NCBI GenBank assembly: GCA_963928645.1
Contig: CAWVGT010000113.1
Span: 1-5,566, forward strand
Reading direction: 5' to 3'
DNA length: 5,566 nucleotides
Origin: Fimadaptatus sp963928645
GTDB taxonomy: Bacteria; Bacillota; Clostridia; Christensenellales; Aristaeellaceae
Within the stretch, counting starts at the first letter, position 1. Each line of letters starts with the position of its first letter. The translations under genes and the position numbers were made by a program. Shown here one piece after another: positions 1-4,630 of the stretch. The notes beneath the pieces are model-generated. The model saw only the letters and a program-made list of their open reading frames with translations, made no database searches and was not told the origin of the DNA.

Positions 1-1254
1 GTCGGCGCACACTATGCCGTGGCACTCCAGGTCGGTCTCGTCCATCACGTACATGCCCCACTCGTCGCACAGGTCGAGCCAGCGCGGGTCGTTGGGGTAG
101 TGCGAGGTGCGCACGGTGTTGATGTTGTTCTGCTTCATAAGCTCTATGTCGCGCAGCATGGTCTCCATAGGCGAGACATGGCCCAGCTCGGTGTGGGTGT
201 CGTGGCGGTTTACGCCCTTGAGCTTTATCGACACGCCGTTGACGTAGAGCTGGCCGTCCCTTATCTCGACGGTGCGGAAGCCCACGCGCACGCGCTGCAC
301 CTCTATGACCTCGCCCGCGCGCCGGAGCTCGCACAGCAGCGTATACAGGTTGGGCGTCTCGGCGGTCCAGTGGAGCGCGTCGGGTATGACCTGGCTGAGC
401 TTGAGCGTCGCGTCGGCGCCGCCCTTGAGCGCGACCGGCAGCGTCTTTTCAAACACGGGCTGGCCGCAGCCGCCCACCAGCGATATCGCCAGCTCGAGCT
501 CGGCGGCGTCCGCGGCGTAGTCGAACACGTCGCACTCGACGTCCAGCAGGCCGTTTTTGAACTCCGCGTCCAGCAGCGAGGTCACGCGCACGTCGCGGAT
601 ATGGGTCTTGGGCACGCCCAGCAGGTACACGTCGCGGAATATGCCGCTGAAGCGCCAGCAGTCCTGATCCTCCAGGTAGGTCGCGTCCGACCACTTGAAC
701 ACCTTCACGGCCAGCGTGTTCTCGCCCTCGTGCACGAACGGGGTTATGTCGAACTCGGCGGGCATGTGAGTGACCTTGCTAAAGCCCACCTGCTTGCCGT
801 TGACATACACGTAATAGGCCGAGTTGACGCCGTCGAAGTTGATGAACACCTGCCGATCCAGCCAGCCCGCGGGCAGCGTGAACTCGCGCCGATAGAAGCC
901 CACCGGGTTGTCGTCGGGCACATAGGGCGGGTCGTAGGGTATCGGGAAGTTGACGTTGGTGTACTGCGGTACGTCGTAGTCGCCCTCCATCTGCCAGTTG
1001 CCGGGCACGTTGATGGTGTCCCACTCCACGTCGTCGAACTCGTAGTCCTCCTTCTCGAAGCCCTCGGGCCACAGCTCGGGCACGGGCGCGAAGTAGAAGT
1101 CCCACACGCCGTTTAGCAGCTTGTAAAACGGCGAAGCGCCGCGCTCGCCCGCCAGCGCCGACTTGCGGCACGCGTAGGGTATCAGGCTGGTGCGGCTGGG
1201 CTGACGGTTGATGTGCAGCAGGTCAAGGTTCTGCCAATCGGGTTTTGATGCCAT
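1..1254 (-). CDS. lacZ: Beta-galactosidase, GH2 LacZ type (N-terminal 418 residues, cut by window edge)
   Basis: Glycoside hydrolase family 2 enzyme that removes terminal beta-linked galactose; no signal peptide is visible, so it is probably cytoplasmic. The start ATG (plus-strand 1252-1254) sits 8 nt after a GGAGG site, and reading stays open to base 1. Order seen: jelly-roll sugar-binding domain (about residues 40-215) with NWQMEGDYD, YTNVNFPIPYDPP and DQDCWRFSGIFRDVYLL; immunoglobulin-like GH2 domain (about 218-325); start of the TIM barrel with GVNRHDTH and TSHYPNDPRW, then DETDLECHG. Counterparts of E. coli LacZ His357, His391, Glu416 and His418 fall at 351, 385, 410 and 412, a constant offset of six. 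The Asn102 counterpart is N100 and the Asp201 counterpart is D190. The acid/base and nucleophile glutamates (E. coli 461 and 537) lie outside the window, so activity cannot be confirmed. It is transcribed away from the transporters from its own promoter. Natural substrate (lactose or plant galactosides) is unknown. Confidence 0.96.
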   Translation of the reverse strand, partial: MASKPDWQNLDLLHINRQPSRTSLIPYACRKSALAGERGASPFYKLLNGVWDFYFAPVPELWPEGFEKEDYEFDDVEWDTINVPGNWQMEGDYDVPQYTNVNFPIPYDPPYVPDDNPVGFYRREFTLPAGWLDRQVFINFDGVNSAYYVYVNGKQVGFSKVTHMPAEFDITPFVHEGENTLAVKVFKWSDATYLEDQDCWRFSGIFRDVYLLGVPKTHIRDVRVTSLLDAEFKNGLLDVECDVFDYAADAAELELAISLVGGCGQPVFEKTLPVALKGGADATLKLSQVIPDALHWTAETPNLYTLLCELRRAGEVIEVQRVRVGFRTVEIRDGQLYVNGVSIKLKGVNRHDTHTELGHVSPMETMLRDIELMKQNNINTVRTSHYPNDPRWLDLCDEWGMYVMDETDLECHGIVCAD

Positions 1255-1262
1255 AGTGCTAT

Positions 1263-1267
1263 CCTCC
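1263..1267 (-). promoter_or_regulatory. Ribosome binding site of the beta-galactosidase gene
   Basis: Minus-strand GGAGG lies 8 nt before the ATG at 1254. This fixes the start codon, because no other in-frame start nearby has a comparable site. Confidence 0.85.
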
Positions 1268-1271
1268 ACAG

Positions 1272-1287
1272 CGTGCCTGCCGGCACG
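1272..1287 (-). repeat. Leader hairpin 5 nt upstream of the beta-galactosidase Shine-Dalgarno
   Basis: Perfect inverted repeat CGTGCC-N4-GGCACG (6-bp stem, 4-nt loop) in the untranslated leader between promoter and ribosome site. It could be an operator half-site pair or an RNA hairpin affecting translation or stability. It does not resemble the LacI-family operator I know. It could be chance in GC-rich DNA. Confidence 0.5.
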
Positions 1288-1331
1288 TTCTATTGAGAGT
1301 GCTGCGGGGCGGTTGCGCCCCCTTACATATC

Positions 1332-1360
1332 ATTATACTTTGCCCCGGCGGAATTTGCAA
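1332..1360 (-). promoter_or_regulatory. Sigma-70-type promoter of the beta-galactosidase gene
   Basis: Read on the minus strand, TTGCAA (1355-1360) is followed after exactly 17 bp by a perfect TATAAT (1332-1337). Transcription would start near 1325, giving a leader of about 70 nt before the ATG. The leader contains a hairpin (1272-1287) and a GGAGG ribosome site (1263-1267). The -35 matches consensus at four of six positions. Assignment is by pattern only. Confidence 0.8.
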
Positions 1361-1366
1361 GTGCGC

Positions 1367-1400
1367 CGGCGCGCGCCGCGCGGATTTTGCGCGCGCGCCG
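1367..1400. repeat. GC-only inverted repeat between the divergent genes
   Basis: The arms CGGCGCGCGC (1367-1376) and GCGCGCGCCG (1391-1400) are exact reverse complements separated by 14 nt. A 10-bp direct repeat, GCGCGCCGCG, also occurs at 1371-1380 and 1393-1402. The element lies just upstream of the lacZ -35 and upstream of the transporter promoter, where a shared regulator could act. The arms are low-complexity CG alternation, so a sequence-specific operator is unproven; extrusion or Z-DNA propensity is another possibility. Confidence 0.5.
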
Positions 1401-1458
1401 CGACAAATTGACTTTTGTGTAAACTGGCGCGGCCTGCGGCTTTTTCTTTACAAAAGGA

Positions 1459-1467
1459 TGGTATGAT
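1459..1467 (+). promoter_or_regulatory. Probable extended -10 promoter of the MATE/AEC transporter pair
   Basis: TGGTATGAT fits the extended -10 pattern TGn-TATAAT with one mismatch, and no good -35 lies 16-18 bp upstream, as is usual for extended -10 promoters. Transcription would begin near 1474, leaving about 43 nt of leader before the chosen ATG at 1517. A TTGACT at 1408-1413 is a tempting -35, but the bases 17 bp after it (GGCCTG) do not form a -10. If this promoter is right, upstream starts for the transporter are excluded or unlikely. Confidence 0.5.
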
Positions 1468-1516
1468 TGAGTTTACAGCAATACCTGCACAAAGAGGGAT
1501 GGGTGATGAGCTACAA

Positions 1517-2881
1517 ATGAGCAAGTTGCAACAGGACTTCACCGAGGGCAGCATATCGCGCCACCTGATACGGTTTTCGATGCCGTTTCTGCTGGCCAAT
1601 CTGCTGCAGGCGCTCTACAGCGTGGCCGACATGATGATAGTCAGCTGGATCTGTGGCACCAACTCGATGTCGGGCGTCAACATAGGCGGCCAGATAACCC
1701 AGATGATAATGATGCTGGTATCGGGCCTGACGGTCGGCGGCACGGTGCTGGTGGGCCAGTATTACGGCGCGCGGCTGAACGACGAGGTCAAGCGCACGAT
1801 AGGCACTATGCTGAGCCTGCTGACGATACTGGGCGTGGCGCTGACTGTGATAATGCTGATCGCCAGCGACGCGGTGCTGCGGCTGCTCAACACGCCCCAG
1901 GAGGCGTTCTCCGAGGCGCACAACTACCTGGTCATATCGCTGTGGGGCACGCTGTGCGTGTTCTGGTACAACGCGCTGTCCTCGATACAGCGCGGCATGG
2001 GCGACTCCAAGCGCCCGCTGATATTCGTGGCGATAGCGTGCGTGGTGAACGTGGGGCTGGATCTGCTGATGGTCGGCAGCTGGGGCATGGGCGCGGCCGG
2101 CGCGGCGCTGGCCACGATCATTTCGCAGGGCCTGAGCGTGGTGCTGTGCGCGGTATACCTGGGCACGCACGGGTTCGTGTTCGACTTCAGGCTCGCCAGC
2201 TTCCGCATCGATCCGGAGAAGGTCAAGCTGCTGATACGCATAGGCCTGCCCTCGTCGGTGCAGAGCTTTGTGACCAACCTGTCGTTCCTGATGATGACGA
2301 CGATAACCAACGGCTTCGGCGTGGCGGCCAGCGCGGCGGTGGCGGTGTGCGGCAAGTTCAACAGCTTCGGCATAATGCCGGCGATAGCGATGTCGTCGTC
2401 GGTGTCGTCGGTGGCGGCGCAGAACATAGGTGCGGGCCAGCACGACCGCGCGGTCGAGGCGCTCAAGGCCGGGCTGAAGATATCGATAGTGATAGGGCTG
2501 GCGATGTTCGCGTTCACACAGCTGTGCCCGCAGCTGATACTCAGGATGTTCAACGCCGAGGCCGCCGTCATGGACTACGGCGTCACGTACCTGCGCGCGT
2601 TCTGCTTCGACTATCTGATAGTGCCGTTCGTGTTCTGCATAAACGGCCTGATGCTGGGCGCGGGCCACTCGATGTTCTCGCTGGTCAACAACATGCTCTC
2701 CTCGATACTGCTGCGCGTGCCGGTGGCGATGATAGTGTCGCGCACGGCGCTGGGCCTGGCGGGCGTGGGCGCGGCGGCGCCTGTGGCCTCGCTGGCCTCG
2801 CTGATAGTGGGCATCTGGTTCTTTGCCAGCGGGCGCTGGCGGTCCAACAACACCGGCATACAGCGCGGCCAGGCGGCCTGA
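1517..2881 (+). CDS. MATE-family multidrug/toxin efflux transporter
   Basis: Integral membrane protein of 454 residues, the usual MATE length with about 12 membrane segments. MATE proteins export organic cations, drugs or metabolites in exchange for Na+ or H+. The two pseudo-symmetric halves are visible: VGQYYGARLNDEVKR (79-93) in the first half corresponds to AQNIGAGQHDRAVEA (301-315) in the second. The diagnostic RGMGDSKRPL (159-168) is followed by NVGLDLLM (178-185) and WGMGAAGAALAT (189-200), and its second-half counterpart is GLMLGAGHSMFSLVNNM (377-393). I chose ATG 1517 because MSKLQQDFTEGSISRHLIRFSMP is a typical family start, and GGTGAT at 1502-1507 can pair with the 16S tail. In-frame ATGs at 1463 (weak AAGGA, 4-nt gap) and 1499 would add 18 or 6 residues. 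Substrate cannot be read from sequence. It ends 124 bp before the AEC gene on the same strand, probably one transcript. Confidence 0.95.
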   Translation: MSKLQQDFTEGSISRHLIRFSMPFLLANLLQALYSVADMMIVSWICGTNSMSGVNIGGQITQMIMMLVSGLTVGGTVLVGQYYGARLNDEVKRTIGTMLSLLTILGVALTVIMLIASDAVLRLLNTPQEAFSEAHNYLVISLWGTLCVFWYNALSSIQRGMGDSKRPLIFVAIACVVNVGLDLLMVGSWGMGAAGAALATIISQGLSVVLCAVYLGTHGFVFDFRLASFRIDPEKVKLLIRIGLPSSVQSFVTNLSFLMMTTITNGFGVAASAAVAVCGKFNSFGIMPAIAMSSSVSSVAAQNIGAGQHDRAVEALKAGLKISIVIGLAMFAFTQLCPQLILRMFNAEAAVMDYGVTYLRAFCFDYLIVPFVFCINGLMLGAGHSMFSLVNNMLSSILLRVPVAMIVSRTALGLAGVGAAAPVASLASLIVGIWFFASGRWRSNNTGIQRGQAA

Positions 2882-2960
2882 GCGCACGCCAGGGCGCGCG
2901 ACCCGTTCATGCGATTTGACCGCGGCGGGCGGATGTCCCCCGGCGCGGGTTGGAGCTGGC

Positions 2961-2974
2961 GCGGCATATGCCGC
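2961..2974. repeat. 14-bp perfect palindrome in the MATE-AEC gap
   Basis: GCGGCATATGCCGC is fully self-complementary and lies 31 bp before the AEC start, in the 124-bp spacer (2882-3005). A dimeric regulator site or a small RNA hairpin separating expression of the two transporters is possible. No -10/-35 pair was found in the spacer, so read-through from the MATE gene is the simplest model. Confidence 0.5.
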
Positions 2975-2980
2975 TCGCCT

Positions 2981-2998
2981 ATGCGCATGGAGGCGCAT
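2981..2998 (+). promoter_or_regulatory. AEC gene ribosome site lying in a predicted hairpin loop
   Basis: ATGCGC (2981-2986) and GCGCAT (2993-2998) form a perfect 6-bp stem with a 6-nt loop. The best Shine-Dalgarno, GGAGG (2989-2993), lies in the loop and the first base of the 3' arm. Its distance to ATG 3006 is 12 nt, long for linear spacing, and folding of the 3' arm would shorten the effective distance. Seen directly: the repeat and the GGAGG. Inference: an effect on translation. Confidence 0.45.
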
Positions 2999-3005
2999 TT
3001 GAGAT

Positions 3006-3944
3006 ATGGAAAACTTCATTACTACGGTCAACGCGGTGCTGCCGCTGTTTCTGATAATGGCGCTGGGCTACGGCATACGCCGCACCCCGCTTATGGACGC
3101 GCACACCCACCAGATGATGAACAAGCTGATATTCCAGCTGTTTTTGCCAATACTGCTGTTCAAGAACATATCCACGTCCAGCCTGGACGCGCTGTCGGGC
3201 TCGTGGGTGTTCGCCTTCGGGTTCATATCCGAGGTCGCGCTGTTCATGATACTGTTCGCGGTGGTGCCGCTGATAGAGAAGGAGAACCGCCGCCGCGGCG
3301 TGCTGATACAGGCGCTGGGCCGCTCCAACTACGCGCTGTTCGGGCTGCCGCTGGTCGGGCTGCTCTACCCGGGCGAGGACATCGCGGTGGCGTCGCTGCT
3401 GGTGGCGATATCGGTGCCGGTGTTCAACGTGATGAGCGTGATCGCGCTGGAGGTCTGGCGCGGCGGCAAGGTCAAGCCGCTCCAGATACTGCGCGGCATA
3501 GTCACCAACCCGCTGATCGTGGCGTGCGCGCTGGGCTTTGTGTGGCTGCTGACCGGCATCAAGCTGCCGCAGTTCCTGCAGACCGCGATCAACGACACCT
3601 CCAGCATCGCCACGCCGCTGTCGCTGTTCGTGCTGGGCGGCGCGTTCGAGTTCTCGCGCGTGCGCTGCAACGTGCGCCCGCTGTTGATCGGCACGCTCGG
3701 CCGGCTGATCGTCGTGCCGCTGGTGTTCATTGGCATAACGGTGCTGATGGGCTTCCGCAATATGGAGCTGGCCGCGATGAGCGTAGCGTTCATGGCGCCC
3801 TGCGCGGTGTCGAGCTACCCCATGGCCCAGCAGATGGGCGGCGACGGCGAGCTCGCCGGGCAGCTGGTCGTGTTCACTACCGCGTTTTCTATGTTTACCG
3901 TGTTTGGGTTCATGTTTGCGCTCAAGAGCTTTGGGTTTATCTGA
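3006..3944 (+). CDS. AEC (auxin efflux carrier) family transporter
   Basis: Inner-membrane permease of 312 residues, the normal length for the bacterial AEC family (about ten membrane segments), whose members move organic acids or related small molecules. Despite the name, bacterial members need not handle auxin. Hydrophobic segments run throughout. Family-like stretches are GRSNYALFGLPLVG (105-118), GIVTNPLIVACALGF (164-178), ATPLSLFVLGGAFEF (202-216) and the helix-break region APCAVSSYPMAQQMGGD (264-280). The C-terminus FALKSFGFI resembles the usual FxLKxLGxI tail, so the gene appears complete. The start ATG has GGAGG 12 nt upstream in a hairpin. It follows the MATE gene by 124 bp on the same strand. 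Its last eleven codons and stop form the beginning of the tandem repeat array downstream. Isoleucine codons shift from almost all ATA in the first half to mostly ATC after residue 170. Substrate unknown. Confidence 0.94.
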   Translation: MENFITTVNAVLPLFLIMALGYGIRRTPLMDAHTHQMMNKLIFQLFLPILLFKNISTSSLDALSGSWVFAFGFISEVALFMILFAVVPLIEKENRRRGVLIQALGRSNYALFGLPLVGLLYPGEDIAVASLLVAISVPVFNVMSVIALEVWRGGKVKPLQILRGIVTNPLIVACALGFVWLLTGIKLPQFLQTAINDTSSIATPLSLFVLGGAFEFSRVRCNVRPLLIGTLGRLIVVPLVFIGITVLMGFRNMELAAMSVAFMAPCAVSSYPMAQQMGGDGELAGQLVVFTTAFSMFTVFGFMFALKSFGFI

Positions 3945-4046
3945 GCGCAGCGATGGGTGGTATAGCCCGCGCGTTGGTTTGGCTATGTTATGCACAGCTC
4001 CGGGGTTCGGTTGCGATTGACTTCGCCCGTGGCCCCGGAGCTTCGC
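3909..4046 (+). repeat. Array unit 1 (138 bp, includes the real end of the AEC gene)
   Basis: Its first 36 bases are the AEC codons 302-312 and stop. They match the start of unit 2 at 27 of 36 positions. It carries the 5-bp TTATG insertion (CTATGTTATGCAC) shared only with unit 4. Hairpin arms are 3996-4005 and 4033-4042, a perfect 10-bp stem. Confidence 0.88.
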
Positions 4047-4179
4047 TTTATGGGCGCGCTCAAGAACTTGGGGGGGATCTGAGCACGGCAATGGGCGGCA
4101 AAAGTTGCGCGTCGCTTTGGCTATGCACAGCTCCGGGGTGCGGCTGCGATTGACTTCGCCCGTGGCCCTGGAGTTTCGC
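4047..4179 (+). repeat. Array unit 2 (133 bp, hairpin with two wobble substitutions)
   Basis: It opens with codons reading FMGALKNLGGI and TGA, matching 7 of 11 AEC tail residues plus the stop. It lacks the TTATG insertion. Hairpin arms are 4129-4138 and 4166-4175. The right arm is CCCTGGAGTT, and both changes (4169 and 4174) turn G-C pairs into G-U pairs, so the stem is still possible in RNA. Confidence 0.88.
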
Positions 4180-4312
4180 TTTATGGGCGCGCTCAAGAAC
4201 TTGAGGGGCATCTGGACACGGCAATGGGCGGCAAAAGTTGCGCGTCGCTTTGGCTATGCACAGCTCCGGGGTTCGGTTGCGATTGACTTCGCCCGTGGCC
4301 CCGGAGCTTCGC
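4180..4312 (+). repeat. Array unit 3 (133 bp)
   Basis: It opens with codons reading FMGALKNLRGI followed by TGG in place of the stop. About 94% identical to unit 2. Hairpin arms are 4262-4271 and 4299-4308, a perfect stem; the 27-nt loop is identical to unit 1. Confidence 0.88.
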
Positions 4313-4450
4313 TTTATGGGCGCGCTCTTGAGTCTTGTAAGCATCTGAGCGCGGCGGACAGACGGCACTGGCTGCGCGTCGCTTTGGCTATGTTATGCAC
4401 AGCTCCGGGGTTCGGCTGCGATTGACTTCGCCCGTGGCCCCGGAGCTTCG
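4313..4450 (+). repeat. Array unit 4 (138 bp, diverged left half)
   Basis: It opens with codons reading FMGALLSLVSI and TGA. The stretch 4328-4372 is the most diverged, while the TATG box and hairpin (arms 4401-4410 and 4438-4447) are perfectly kept. It has the TTATG insertion like unit 1. Similarity stops after the closing TTCGC at 4450, so the outer CGCGC partner arm is missing. Confidence 0.85.
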
Positions 4451-4465
4451 CCTTTGGAGCAAAGG
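4451..4465. repeat. Short hairpin at the end of the array
   Basis: CCTTTG-GAG-CAAAGG is a perfect 6-bp stem with a 3-nt loop placed exactly where the repeat similarity ends. Neither strand has a following T-run, so it is not a classical intrinsic terminator. It could help stop transcripts coming from the transporter pair or mark a recombination end point. The next 100 bases (4466-4567) show nothing else I can name. Confidence 0.5.
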
Positions 4466-4567
4466 CCCGCCCGCCGGCGCAATCCGGCGCGCGGCTGACC
4501 GCCCCCCTTGCGTCCGACTGTTCAAGCACTTCATTGAGTCTTAAAACCGGATTTTGAATGTTGCGGA

Positions 4568-4596
4568 TTGACAAGCGCAGGGCGCGAGTATATAAT
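4568..4596 (+). promoter_or_regulatory. Consensus sigma-70 promoter of the arabinofuranosidase gene
   Basis: A perfect TTGACA (4568-4573) is followed, after 17 bp, by a perfect TATAAT (4591-4596). The start of transcription is expected near 4603, leaving a leader of under 30 nt. The region just upstream (about 4539-4560) is AT-rich compared with its surroundings and could act as an UP element. Such a strong promoter with no obvious operator implies high or repressor-controlled expression; no inverted repeat was seen in the core promoter. Confidence 0.9.
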
Positions 4597-4616
4597 TACG
4601 GCAGGCAATACGCAAC

Positions 4617-4623
4617 GGGGAGG
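4617..4623 (+). promoter_or_regulatory. Ribosome binding site of the arabinofuranosidase gene
   Basis: GGGGAGG ends 7 nt before ATG 4631. It decides the start over the in-frame internal ATG at codon 8, which has no comparable site. Confidence 0.88.
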
Positions 4624-4630
4624 CGAAGTC

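Larger units (their letters stand above)
3909..4450 (+). repeat. Four-copy tandem repeat array (133-138 bp units) starting in the AEC gene tail
   Basis: Four head-to-tail units lie at 3909-4046, 4047-4179, 4180-4312 and 4313-4450. Each has: TTYATG followed by a copy of the AEC C-terminal codons; a variable stretch; GCGCG; a TTTGGCTATG box; a hairpin with arms AGCTCCGGGG and CCCCGGAGCT around a 27-nt loop; and the closing TTCGC. In units 1-3 the GCGCG pairs with CGCGC of the following unit, which could extend the hairpin outward. Units 2 and 3 differ at about 8 of 133 positions by hand alignment. The period is not a multiple of three, so reading frames are not kept between copies and the array is judged non-coding beyond the AEC stop. 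It fills most of the gene-free stretch between the AEC and arabinofuranosidase genes. No T-run follows the stems, so they are not classical terminators. Confidence 0.93.

Noticed and set aside
19..1116. Long open frame on the plus strand opposite the beta-galactosidase
   Set aside because: It reads antisense through a clearly recognisable GH2 gene; its product is low-complexity His/Val/Arg/Ala-rich without any domain, as expected for shadow frames in GC-rich DNA.
1415..1463. Upstream starts at 1415 or 1463 for the MATE gene
   Set aside because: The 1415 start lies before the likely transcription start and has no ribosome site; 1463 overlaps the predicted -10 and has only AAGGA with a 4-nt gap. 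The added residues are not family-like.
4001..4020. tRNA T-arm-like GGGTTCGG in the repeats
   Set aside because: No acceptor stem, anticodon arm or D arm can be arranged around it.
4017..4052. TTGACT inside each repeat as a promoter -35 with TTTATG as -10
   Set aside because: The spacing is about 24 bp, too long, and TTTATG is a weak -10; no gene begins downstream of each copy.
1511..4211. Long open frames on the minus strand opposite the MATE and AEC genes (1511-3031 and 2979-4211)
   Set aside because: Arg/His/Gln-rich low-complexity products antisense to two well supported membrane protein genes; no domain or credible start signal.
4060..4425. Open frames on both strands inside the repeat array (4105-4425 plus, 4060-4368 minus)
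   Set aside because: The 133-bp and 139-bp periods shift the frame between copies, so the same DNA is read as different peptides in each unit. No ribosome site or conserved protein is visible.
3909..4450. CRISPR array
   Set aside because: Repeats are contiguous 133-138 bp units without unique spacers, and no cas gene is present.
3996..4465. Intrinsic terminators at the array hairpins and at 4451-4465
   Set aside because: Stems are strong but none is followed by a run of T on either strand; a role in 3'-end stability or Rho-linked stopping remains possible.
4541..4556. AAAA-CCGGA-TTTT as a terminator or operator before the arabinofuranosidase promoter
   Set aside because: Only a 4-bp A/T stem, too weak for a terminator; it is better read as AT-rich sequence upstream of the promoter.
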